A stretch of 64,000 nt of DNA from Sphaerisporangium siamense (lineage in GTDB: Bacteria > Actinomycetota > Actinomycetes > Streptosporangiales > Streptosporangiaceae), in assembly GCF_014205275.1 (NCBI RefSeq), contig NZ_JACHND010000001.1:4030001-4094000 (forward strand), read 5' to 3'. The notes beneath the pieces were generated by a model, which was not told where the DNA came from, did not search any database, and saw only the letters and a list, made by a program, of their open reading frames with translations. Positions 57,703-64,000 of the stretch are shown here, in pieces. A program made the translations under genes and the position numbers. The stretch's first letter is position 1. Each line of letters starts with the position of its first letter.

Positions 57703-58544
57703 TGGCCCCCTTGCCGAACGGGCGGAACGGCCGCGCGCCGCGCGTCTCCCTCAAGGAACTGGCCGAGCCGTGCGCCCGCTGCTCCCACCAGAACGGCGGA
57801 CACACCGGCGGCGCCGCCCGCTACGGCTGGGCACCCATCGACACGATCTGGTCATCCGCGACCGGCTGGTGCACCGTCCCCGGCTGCGGCTGCCCCGCCC
57901 GGACCAACGACCCCACCGCCGCGCCCCAACGCCCGGCCGAGACCGCCACGGCGATCGCGCCGCCTCCGCCGATCGCGACGGCCCTGACCGGTCCGTGCGG
58001 CCACGGGCCAGGCCCATGCGGGGCGACGCCGACCAGACCGTTTGCCGAAGGACCTAGGTGCGCCTCCTGCACTCCTGGCGCCCCACGACCGTGCCCGTGC
58101 ACCCGCCCGGCGCCGTGGCGGTTCCTGGCCGCCGGCTCCCGCCACCACCGGGACAAGCCGCTCATCTGGGGCACGTGCGACGAGATCCACGCAGCCCATC
58201 CCGAGCTGCTCGTCGTCCACGGCGCCTGCTACCCGCGCGCCGTGCGGGGCGTCCGGCCGGAGGTGTCGGCGGACTGGCTGGTCCACCTGTGGTGCCAGGC
58301 CCGGGGCGTCCAGGACGAACCGCACCCCGCGGACTGGGACGCCCACGGCGACCAGGCCGGGCCGATCCGCAACGCCGAGATGGTCGCGCTGGGCGCCGAC
58401 GAGTGCGTGGGCTGGCCGCTCGGCCGGTCCCCGGGAACCTGGGACTGCCTGCGCAAGGCCAAGGCCGCCGGCATCCTCACCCGGGCCATTCACCCCGCGC
58501 GCGCCGACTCCTACCAGGACAGCCTGTTCGTGGTGGTCGCATGA
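57702..58544 (+). CDS. Cys-rich N-terminus plus SLOG/DUF2493-like domain
   Basis: 280-residue protein. N-terminal half has many Cys (CARCSHQNGGH, later CGHGPGPCG, CASC), like a zinc-binding module. C-terminal half has a Rossmann-like DUF2493/SLOG pattern: HPELLVVHGACYPRAVRG and ALGADECVGWPLGRSPGTWD. SLOG proteins bind nucleotide ligands. Found in many actinophages; role not established. Confidence 0.7.
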   Translation: MAPLPNGRNGRAPRVSLKELAEPCARCSHQNGGHTGGAARYGWAPIDTIWSSATGWCTVPGCGCPARTNDPTAAPQRPAETATAIAPPPPIATALTGPCGHGPGPCGATPTRPFAEGPRCASCTPGAPRPCPCTRPAPWRFLAAGSRHHRDKPLIWGTCDEIHAAHPELLVVHGACYPRAVRGVRPEVSADWLVHLWCQARGVQDEPHPADWDAHGDQAGPIRNAEMVALGADECVGWPLGRSPGTWDCLRKAKAAGILTRAIHPARADSYQDSLFVVVA

Positions 58545-58993
58545 GCCTTCGTATCGTCCCTGTCCGATTCAAGGACGCGTGCGGGTTTATCGCCATGTGG
58601 CACCGCCACCACGCTCCGCCCGCGGGCTGCAAGTTCTGCGTCGGTGTCGCCGATGACGCGGATGTGCTCCGAGGGGTGGCGATCGTCGGCCGCCCGGTTG
58701 CCCGCCTCTTCGACAACGGCATGACCCTCGAGGTCACTCGCACCGCCACCGACGGCACCCGCAACGCCAACTCGATGCTGTACGGCGCCGCCTGGCGCGC
58801 GACCAAGGCGCTCGGCTTCACCCGGCTGATCACCTACACCCAGCAGGGCGAGTCAGGGGCGTCCCTGAAAGGGGCCGGCTGGCGCGAGGTCGCGCGGCGG
58901 CCAGCCAGGGGCGGCTGGACGTGTCCATCCCGCCCCCGCCAACCGAACGGCGCCGAGGGCATCCCCCGCTCCCTGTGGGAGGTGGCCCTGTGA
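58541..58993 (+). CDS. XF1762-like phage protein
   Basis: 150-residue protein resembling the XF1762 family common in phages. Conserved MWHRHHAPPAGCKFCVG near the N-terminus and the segment RLITYTQQGESGASLKGAGW. Its fold is probably GNAT-like. ATG overlaps the previous stop (ATGA). Molecular function unknown. Confidence 0.75.
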   Translation: MSLRIVPVRFKDACGFIAMWHRHHAPPAGCKFCVGVADDADVLRGVAIVGRPVARLFDNGMTLEVTRTATDGTRNANSMLYGAAWRATKALGFTRLITYTQQGESGASLKGAGWREVARRPARGGWTCPSRPRQPNGAEGIPRSLWEVAL

Positions 58994-59409
58994 CCACCCG
59001 GACCCGAGGCCGTGCCTGCGCGGGCAAGCGACTGGGGTCGGCCAGCGCCGCTCAGAGGGACGAGGGCGGGCGGACGGCCCCGGACAACCCAATCGACGTT
59101 AATAACCGACGGGCGGCGCGGATTACTTATGTCACTCGTCACATAATCGACTGCGGTAATCCATTAACGCAATCGGTTGTCGTGCTTAATGGTTTTGCTT
59201 GTCGGATTACGGCGTCGGTTGTTGTGGAAGCATTAATAAACCGGCAAGTCTTATTCGACATCGTCTCCGAAAGTGTTATTAATCAACGTCGCAATCGGAC
59301 ACTCCGGGACATTCTTGGAGTGCGCGATGAATGCAGCCGAAGGCTTGCGGGCCAGCCTTCACAATGCCAGAATAAATGCCATCCAATTGACGTACGGGCC
59401 GGTCGGTGA
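58990..59409 (+). CDS. Doubtful ORF through an AT-rich island
   Basis: 139-codon frame starting at GTG 58990, which overlaps the XF1762 stop. From about 59,090 the DNA is much AT-richer than elsewhere, with codons unlike neighbours. The product has no recognised domain. The overlap favours translation, composition argues for a foreign gene or a non-coding regulatory region. Confidence 0.35.
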   Translation: MTTRTRGRACAGKRLGSASAAQRDEGGRTAPDNPIDVNNRRAARITYVTRHIIDCGNPLTQSVVVLNGFACRITASVVVEALINRQVLFDIVSESVINQRRNRTLRDILGVRDECSRRLAGQPSQCQNKCHPIDVRAGR

Positions 59410-59542
59410 AAGGCGCCGTTACGGCGGCCGGCCGTTCGAGGCCTCTATTCGGGGTGCCCGAAGAGATGCCCCACCCTCGCCCTGAGCTTCTCCTTGTTCC
59501 GTCGATCCACACGTCAGCTCGCGAGTACGGAAGGCCCCCGCG

Positions 59543-60103
59543 GTGAAAATCCGAGCTGTACCTCTCACATACAGAGGCGTCACGTTCCGGTCCGCGCTGG
59601 AGGCGGACTGGGCCGCGACGTTCGACGCCCTCGATATCTACTGGCAGTACGAGCCCCTCACCCTCCAACTGGAAAGCGGGCAGTTCTACCTCCCGGACTT
59701 CTACCTGCCCAACCTGCACACCTGGGCGGAGGTGAAGGGCCCGCACTGGGAGCGCATGGACAAGGCGCTGGAGCTTCGGGACACGCTCGCGGTTGACTGG
59801 CCGGGCTGGTGGGCGCACATCCACGTCGTCGTCTTGGAGGCCGCAGGGCCGGGCGACGCCGCGGCGTGGCACGCCCCCAACGGCGAGCGCAAGCTCTGGT
59901 TGACCGACTGCGGCGGCTGTGGCCTGTGGACGTGGGTGCACGAGGACGGCGCCTGCTGGCGGTGCGGCCACGTCGGCGGGGGCGACCACCCGCTGTACTG
60001 GCCGGCCCCGGCGGCCGAGGGGGCGGGTGTGCTGCGGCCGACTTACCGGATGGCGCGGGCGCCGCGTCCCGAGGTCGGCGTCGGCCGGAAGCTGGGGGCG
60101 TAG
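59543..60103 (+). CDS. PD-(D/E)XK nuclease-like phage protein with zinc ribbon
   Basis: 186-residue protein. N-terminal nuclease core: Glu20 (RSALEADW), Asp52 (LPDFYLP), then Glu63-Val-Lys65 (AEVKG) in the E-x-K position. C-terminal CGGCG ... CWRCG zinc ribbon. GTG 59543 with GGAAGG upstream. Possible phage endonuclease or resolvase acting with the replication genes downstream. Confidence 0.72.
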   Translation: MKIRAVPLTYRGVTFRSALEADWAATFDALDIYWQYEPLTLQLESGQFYLPDFYLPNLHTWAEVKGPHWERMDKALELRDTLAVDWPGWWAHIHVVVLEAAGPGDAAAWHAPNGERKLWLTDCGGCGLWTWVHEDGACWRCGHVGGGDHPLYWPAPAAEGAGVLRPTYRMARAPRPEVGVGRKLGA

Positions 60104-61186
60104 ATGGCCGCGGGGGAGATCCACATCGAGCTGGCCGTCAACTTCGCCGAGGACCCGAAGTTGCGCAGCCTGCTGCGGTACGGGTCCGAGGTGCGGGGGC
60201 TGCGGGACCTGTACGTACTGATGATCTGCTACTGCAAGCGCAACCTGACCGACGGGTTCGTCCCGGTCGAAGAGATCGGGCTGATGGTCTACCCGGACAC
60301 CTGGGACAACGGTCAGCGCGACGCCAAGCGGCTCATCGAGGCCGGCCTGCTGCTGGAGGCGGACGGCGGCTACATCGTGGCCGCCTACATCAAGCGCAAC
60401 CGCAGCAAGGTCGAGGTGCTGCAGCTTCTGCAGGACAAGGCGGCTGGCGGGTCGCTCGGCAACCACAAGCGGTGGCACGAGGGCAAGGGCGTCGTCAAGG
60501 CGGACTGCAAGCACTGCAAACCGAACCTGGATCGCTCCACCGATCGCACCTCCGATCGGTGGAGCGATGGGGGGTCCGATTCGGGTGCGATCCGGGGTGC
60601 GAATCGCACCGATCCGGGGGAGCGGTCGAATGCGGCGCCGCAGCAGCACTTTGACGGCGACCGCAGCGACCGCAGCAACGACAGCAATGCGACCGCAGAT
60701 TCACCGCATGACGAAAGCGGCGTACAAGGCGAGCTGTCTGACCTGCGGGAAGGCGGCGTATCGCATACCGATCGCACCACCGATTCGCATACCGATCGGG
60801 GGGCGAGTCGGGTGCGATCCCCAAAGACAGAGACAGAGACAGAGACAGAGACAGATAAGAGCAACCCCCCTACCCCCCAAGGGGGGCAGCGCCGCAAGCG
60901 GCGCGTGGAGGGCGAGGACTACGACTCCGACCCGGCCTTCGTGCGGTTCTGGGACGTGTACCCCGAGAAGCGCGGCAAGTTCGAGGGCTTCAAGGCGTGG
61001 CAGGCCGCCATGGCTCGCGGCGACGACCCCGAGCGGATCATCCAGGCCGCGCAGTGGTTCCGCGACGACCCCACGCGCAACCCGGAGAAGACCAAGTGGG
61101 CGCAGGGCTGGCTCAACAACCGCCGCTACAAGGACCAGCGCCCCGTCCGCCCCCGCGTCCCCGTCGGCAACTTCTGGGAGAACTGA
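60104..61186 (+). CDS. Phage replication initiator-like protein with iteron-rich linker
   Basis: 360-residue protein. N-terminal 100 residues are a phage O-like/DnaD-like winged helix (RLIEAGLLLEADGGYIVAAY). A long hydrophilic linker (about 140-255) rich in Asp, Arg, Ser and Thr is encoded by repeats. The C-terminal 75 residues have DPAFVRFWDVYPEK followed by an amphipathic helix (RIIQAAQWFRDD), typical of phage initiators that contact helicase/primase. Directly upstream of the primase-helicase gene and TGATG coupled. Confidence 0.75.
   Translation: MAAGEIHIELAVNFAEDPKLRSLLRYGSEVRGLRDLYVLMICYCKRNLTDGFVPVEEIGLMVYPDTWDNGQRDAKRLIEAGLLLEADGGYIVAAYIKRNRSKVEVLQLLQDKAAGGSLGNHKRWHEGKGVVKADCKHCKPNLDRSTDRTSDRWSDGGSDSGAIRGANRTDPGERSNAAPQQHFDGDRSDRSNDSNATADSPHDESGVQGELSDLREGGVSHTDRTTDSHTDRGASRVRSPKTETETETETDKSNPPTPQGGQRRKRRVEGEDYDSDPAFVRFWDVYPEKRGKFEGFKAWQAAMARGDDPERIIQAAQWFRDDPTRNPEKTKWAQGWLNNRRYKDQRPVRPRVPVGNFWEN
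60539..60855. repeat. Iteron-like cluster, candidate replication origin inside the initiator gene
   Basis: Six heptamers TCGCACC or its complement at 60544-60550, 60584-60590, 60596-60602, 60604-60610, 60772-60778 and 60811-60817 (three per strand). ACCGATCGCACC-N-CCGAT occurs at 60539-60556 and 60767-60784, and TCGCATACCGATCG at 60761-60774 and 60785-60798. Five tandem GACAGA hexamers follow at 60826-60855. The layout recalls lambda, where the origin iterons lie within gene O. Confidence 0.55.
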
Positions 61187-62787
61187 TGGACGTCCTGCAC
61201 GAGCTCGTGCTGCCCAAGCTCGACGGCGCCCGACGCTCCGGCGCCGGCTACGACGCCCGCTGCCCGGCCCACGACGACGGTCGTGCCAGCCTCAGCGTCG
61301 GCCCTGGCAAAGAGCACCCGGTGGTGTTCAACTGCCACGCCGGGTGCGACCGCGACGCCATCCTCGCCGCGCTGGACCTCACCTGGGCCGACCTGTGCAA
61401 GCCCCGCGAGGACCAGCGCGCCCCCGGCGCCGGCGAGTGGACGCCCCGCGGCCCGGCGGTCGCCGTCTACGACTACGTCGACGAGCAGGGCAACCTGCTG
61501 TTCCAGGTGTGCCGCACCGCCGACAAGCAGTTCCCCCAGCGGGTCCCTGACCGCACCCGCAAGACGGGCTGGTCCTGGCGTCTCGGTGATGTCCGCCGCG
61601 TGCCCTACCGGTTGCCCAAGGTCATCGAGGGCGTGCTCAGCGGTCAGCGGATCTTCATCGTCGAGGGCGAGAAGGACGTCCACACGCTGGAAAGACTCGG
61701 CCTGATCGCCACCTGCAACCCCGGCGGGGCGGGCAAATGGCAGCCCGAGTACAGCGACTTCCTCCGCGAGGCGGATGTCACGATCGTCGTGGACATGGAC
61801 GAGTTCGGTCAGGCGCATGGCCGGCAGGTCGCCCGTGCGCTCAACGGCATCGCCGCCAGCATCCGCGCCGTCGAACCGCTGAACGGCAAGGACGTCACCG
61901 AGCACCTGCAGCGCGGGCACAGCCTCGACGAACTCGTCCAGGTGTGGTCCTCCGAGCAGGCCCCGCGGGTGGACCTGGCCCCGGACCTGTGGGAGTTCAT
62001 CTCGGTCCCTGACGAGGAGCACGACTGGATCGTCCCCGACCTGCTGGAGCGCGGCGACCGCCTGGTGTGGACCGGGTTCGAGGGTCTCGGCAAGTCCATG
62101 GCGATCCGGCAGATGGCCGTGATGATCGCCGCCGGTCTGCACCCGTTCAAGTGGACCGAAATCCCGCCCAAGCGGGTGCTGCTCATCGACTGCGAGAACT
62201 CCGAAGTGCAGTCCCGCCGCAAGTTCCGGCCGCTCGCCGCCTGCTCGATCAAGTACGGGCACCGCGTCCCCGACGGCGCGCTCCGCCTCATCCACCGCCC
62301 CGAAGGCATCGACGTCCTGCGGCCCGACGACGCCGCCTGGCTGCTCGAACGCGTCACCGCACACAAGCCCGACATCCTGTTCATCGGCCCCTTCTACCGG
62401 CTCCACGCCGGCAACATCAACGACGAAGAAGCCGCCCGCAAGACCGTCGCCATCCTCGACCAGGCCCGCGTCCAAGCCGACTGCGCGATGGTCATCGAAG
62501 CCCACGCCGGCCACGGCGAGCACGGCAAGAACCGCTCCGTCCGCCCGGTCGGCTCCAGCCTGCTGCTGCGCTGGCCCGAGTTCGGCCTGGGCATCGCCCC
62601 CGACGACCCCGACCAGCGGCCCGGCGAGCGCTGCAAGACCGTCGCCGTCAAGCCCTGGCGCGGAGGCCGCGACGAACGCGACTGGCCCAACCGGCTCACC
62701 TACGGCGGCGAAGGCAACTGGCCCTGGCAGATCGCCCCCGACTACATCCCGCCCGCGGGCTGGGAATCCTCCACCGGAAGGAACTGA
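61186..62787 (+). CDS. Phage primase-helicase
   Basis: 533-residue protein. N-terminal zinc region CPAHDDGRASLSV ... NCHAGCDRDAI, a primase-like zinc finger; TOPRIM region with IFIVEGEKDVHTLE and VVDMDEFGQAHG; C-terminal RecA-like helicase core with Walker A WTGFEGLGKSM and Walker B VLLIDCEN. It should prime and unwind phage DNA. ATG 61186 overlaps the initiator stop (TGATG). Confidence 0.85.
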   Translation: MDVLHELVLPKLDGARRSGAGYDARCPAHDDGRASLSVGPGKEHPVVFNCHAGCDRDAILAALDLTWADLCKPREDQRAPGAGEWTPRGPAVAVYDYVDEQGNLLFQVCRTADKQFPQRVPDRTRKTGWSWRLGDVRRVPYRLPKVIEGVLSGQRIFIVEGEKDVHTLERLGLIATCNPGGAGKWQPEYSDFLREADVTIVVDMDEFGQAHGRQVARALNGIAASIRAVEPLNGKDVTEHLQRGHSLDELVQVWSSEQAPRVDLAPDLWEFISVPDEEHDWIVPDLLERGDRLVWTGFEGLGKSMAIRQMAVMIAAGLHPFKWTEIPPKRVLLIDCENSEVQSRRKFRPLAACSIKYGHRVPDGALRLIHRPEGIDVLRPDDAAWLLERVTAHKPDILFIGPFYRLHAGNINDEEAARKTVAILDQARVQADCAMVIEAHAGHGEHGKNRSVRPVGSSLLLRWPEFGLGIAPDDPDQRPGERCKTVAVKPWRGGRDERDWPNRLTYGGEGNWPWQIAPDYIPPAGWESSTGRN

Positions 62788-62789
62788 CC

Positions 62790-63203
62790 ATGTCCGCGCA
62801 GATCACCCTCGCCGGCCGCCTCGCCAGCGACCCGGAGATGAAGTTCACCCAATCCGGCAAGGCCATCACCCGGTTCACCGTCGTCACTTCCCGGCGCCGC
62901 AAAAACGGCGACCAGTGGGAGGACGCCGACACCACGTTCTGGACGTGCACCGCGTGGGACCAGCTCGCCGAGCAGATCGTCGAACACCTGCGCAAGGGCG
63001 CCGCAGTCGTCGTCACCGGGCAGGCGTACCAGAACAACTGGGAGAAGGACGGCGAGAAGCACTCGCGCATCGAAGTCCGCGTCGACTCGGCCGGGCCAAA
63101 CCTGCGATGGCCGCCCAAGCAGGCCGAACGCTCCAAGCCGTCCTCGCCGGCTGCCGGTGACCCGTGGGCGAATGGGGGGACGCCGGATGAGCCGCCGTTC
63201 TGA
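62790..63203 (+). CDS. ssb: Single-stranded DNA-binding protein
   Basis: 137-residue OB-fold protein: ITLAGRLASDPEMKFTQSGK, TRFTVVTSRRRKNGDQWE and DTTFWTCTAW, with an acidic tail ending DEPPF that typically binds partner proteins. ATG 62790 after GGAAGGAA. Confidence 0.92.
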   Translation: MSAQITLAGRLASDPEMKFTQSGKAITRFTVVTSRRRKNGDQWEDADTTFWTCTAWDQLAEQIVEHLRKGAAVVVTGQAYQNNWEKDGEKHSRIEVRVDSAGPNLRWPPKQAERSKPSSPAAGDPWANGGTPDEPPF

Positions 63204-63402
63204 CGCGATGGTCCCTGCGTGCCCGAACTGCGGCGACTGCCTGCCCGACGCCGGACCGGACGACCAGGTGTGCACCTGCGGCTCGCAGTGGGGCGACCAG
63301 CCCTTAGTGCCCACGTGGGTCCCGTCGATGCGCCAGCTCATCGGCACGCTCGCCCAGCTCCTGACAAACCCTGGACCGCCCGACTTCGAGGAGTCTGCAT
63401 GA
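63187..63402 (+). CDS. Small zinc-ribbon phage protein
   Basis: 71-residue protein, ATG 63187 overlapping the ssb end by 17 nt. Cys pairs CPNCGDC and CTCGSQW. Not recognised. Confidence 0.5.
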   Translation: MSRRSDAMVPACPNCGDCLPDAGPDDQVCTCGSQWGDQPLVPTWVPSMRQLIGTLAQLLTNPGPPDFEESA

Positions 63403-63608
63403 CCCCCGCTCCCGAGCCCACCCACCTGGAGCACGGCCGCCCGGTGGCCGTGCTCATCAAGCCCTACCAGCGGCGCAAGGACCTGCCGCCGCGGCGCTGG
63501 CCGATGCCGCTGATCCGTGACTACGCCCCGGTGAACGTGCTCATCGAGCGGGAGGACGGGACGCGCGTGGTCCGGCCCCGGCGCGGCCTGAGGAGGCTCG
63601 ATGCCTGA
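63399..63608 (+). CDS. Small basic hypothetical phage protein
   Basis: 69-residue protein, ATGA overlap with previous stop. Basic, Arg-rich C-terminus. Not recognised. Confidence 0.45.
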   Translation: MTPAPEPTHLEHGRPVAVLIKPYQRRKDLPPRRWPMPLIRDYAPVNVLIEREDGTRVVRPRRGLRRLDA

Positions 63609-63843
63609 GACGCCTGATGTCCGGCCCGGCCAGGTGTGGGCGGGCTGCGACAAGCGCTCCGCCGGCCGGAAGGTGCACGTGGTCGAGGTCGGCGACACGC
63701 ACGCGGTCGTCGAGGCGTACATCCCGCCCGGCGCCCGCCACCTGCACACCCGGCCGCCGCGGCAGTCCCGGATCCGCCTGGATCGGTTCCGCCCGACCTC
63801 GACCGGCTACCGGCTTGTGTCCGCGGAGGCGCCCGATGCGTGA
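63601..63843 (+). CDS. Hypothetical phage protein, SH3-like
   Basis: 80-residue beta-rich basic protein (VRPGQVWAGCDKRSAGRKVHV ending with RIRLDRFRPTSTGYRL). May be a small SH3-like fold; function unknown. Confidence 0.5.
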   Translation: MPETPDVRPGQVWAGCDKRSAGRKVHVVEVGDTHAVVEAYIPPGARHLHTRPPRQSRIRLDRFRPTSTGYRLVSAEAPDA

Positions 63844-64000
63844 GATCCCGCCGCACGCCGTACAGGCCGCCGTCCGCGCGGTCCTCGGTCATCCGTGGGG
63901 GAGTGGGCCGTGGACGGCGCACGGCGCGCACGAGCGCGGGCGTGACGCCGAGTGCGCCGTCTGCCGCGGCGACGTCGAGGCGATCCTCGCGGTCGCGCTG
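63836..64000 (+). CDS. Hypothetical phage protein, cut by the window end
   Basis: Starts at ATG 63836, overlapping the previous frame, and is open to 64,000 (55 codons). Contains helix HAVQAAVRAVLGHPW and a CAVC pair. Partial. Confidence 0.5.
   Translation, partial: MREIPPHAVQAAVRAVLGHPWGSGPWTAHGAHERGRDAECAVCRGDVEAILAVAL

Noticed and set aside
60539-60817. CRISPR array
   Set aside because: Repeats are short, irregularly spaced and in both orientations inside a coding frame; no cas genes.

Overview
The window is GC-rich, densely coded DNA from an actinomycete. Many starts are GTG, most genes have short Shine-Dalgarno sequences, and several neighbours are actinobacterial families (DUF3145, DUF3052, DUF5998, DUF1918, a PucR-type FasR regulator beside the fab genes, homodimeric AceE, ParE-like second topoisomerase). 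The order fasR-fabD-fabH-acpP-fabF plus aceE, DUF3052, peroxiredoxin and tRNA-Val recalls Streptomyces-type chromosomes. A member of Streptosporangiales is plausible, but the sequence alone does not fix the family.

Positions 1-45,351 are chromosomal backbone. It begins inside a topoisomerase IV B gene, then has a carbonic anhydrase, a thioredoxin-fold protein, a RecQ helicase with a C-terminal phosphoribosyltransferase-like segment, a PfkB kinase, a GNAT/acyl-CoA synthetase fusion and a two-domain sulfurtransferase. Between 11.9 and 16.9 kb lies a four-gene operon on the minus strand: subtilisin-like protease, ECF-type sigma factor, small hypothetical protein, and a TPR-CHAT (caspase-like) protein. 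This is the most system-like accessory unit of the backbone. After housekeeping and regulator genes (including a frameshifted aldehyde dehydrogenase and a PadR/membrane-protein pair), 22.3-28.5 kb holds the type II fatty acid synthesis operon with its regulator and an acyl-CoA carboxylase beta subunit. Next come a DUF350/glutathionylspermidine-synthase-like/YgiB-like module, a PHP protein, a WYL regulator, a secreted trypsin-like protease and pyruvate dehydrogenase E1. At 38.3-41.2 kb, three neighbouring reading frames are each chimeras made by internal deletions of a lipoprotein/adaptor, an ABC ATPase/permease and a histidine kinase/response regulator, so an efflux locus and its two-component system are in decay. 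The backbone ends with DUF1918, YjbQ, DUF3052, AhpE-like peroxiredoxin and ROK kinase genes and tRNA-Val(UAC).

From the tRNA-Val gene to the right edge is the left part of a prophage or similar integrative element. A tyrosine integrase abuts the tRNA. A divergent repressor/Cro-like pair flanks a control region with four related 16-bp operators. A long rightward early operon follows, with start and stop codons overlapping at most joints. It carries a RecA-like ATPase, an HNH-like protein, a PAPS-reductase-like PP-loop protein, a cytosine-5 DNA methyltransferase with an internal repeat array, an SLOG (DUF2493-like) protein, an XF1762-like protein, a PD-(D/E)XK nuclease, a replication initiator whose linker contains iteron-like repeats, a primase-helicase and an SSB. 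No structural genes or right attachment site are in the window, so the element continues past 64,000.

The strongest leads are the protease/sigma/CHAT operon, the candidate phage replication origin inside the initiator gene, the triple-chimera efflux locus, and the repeat-bearing phage methyltransferase next to a PP-loop enzyme.
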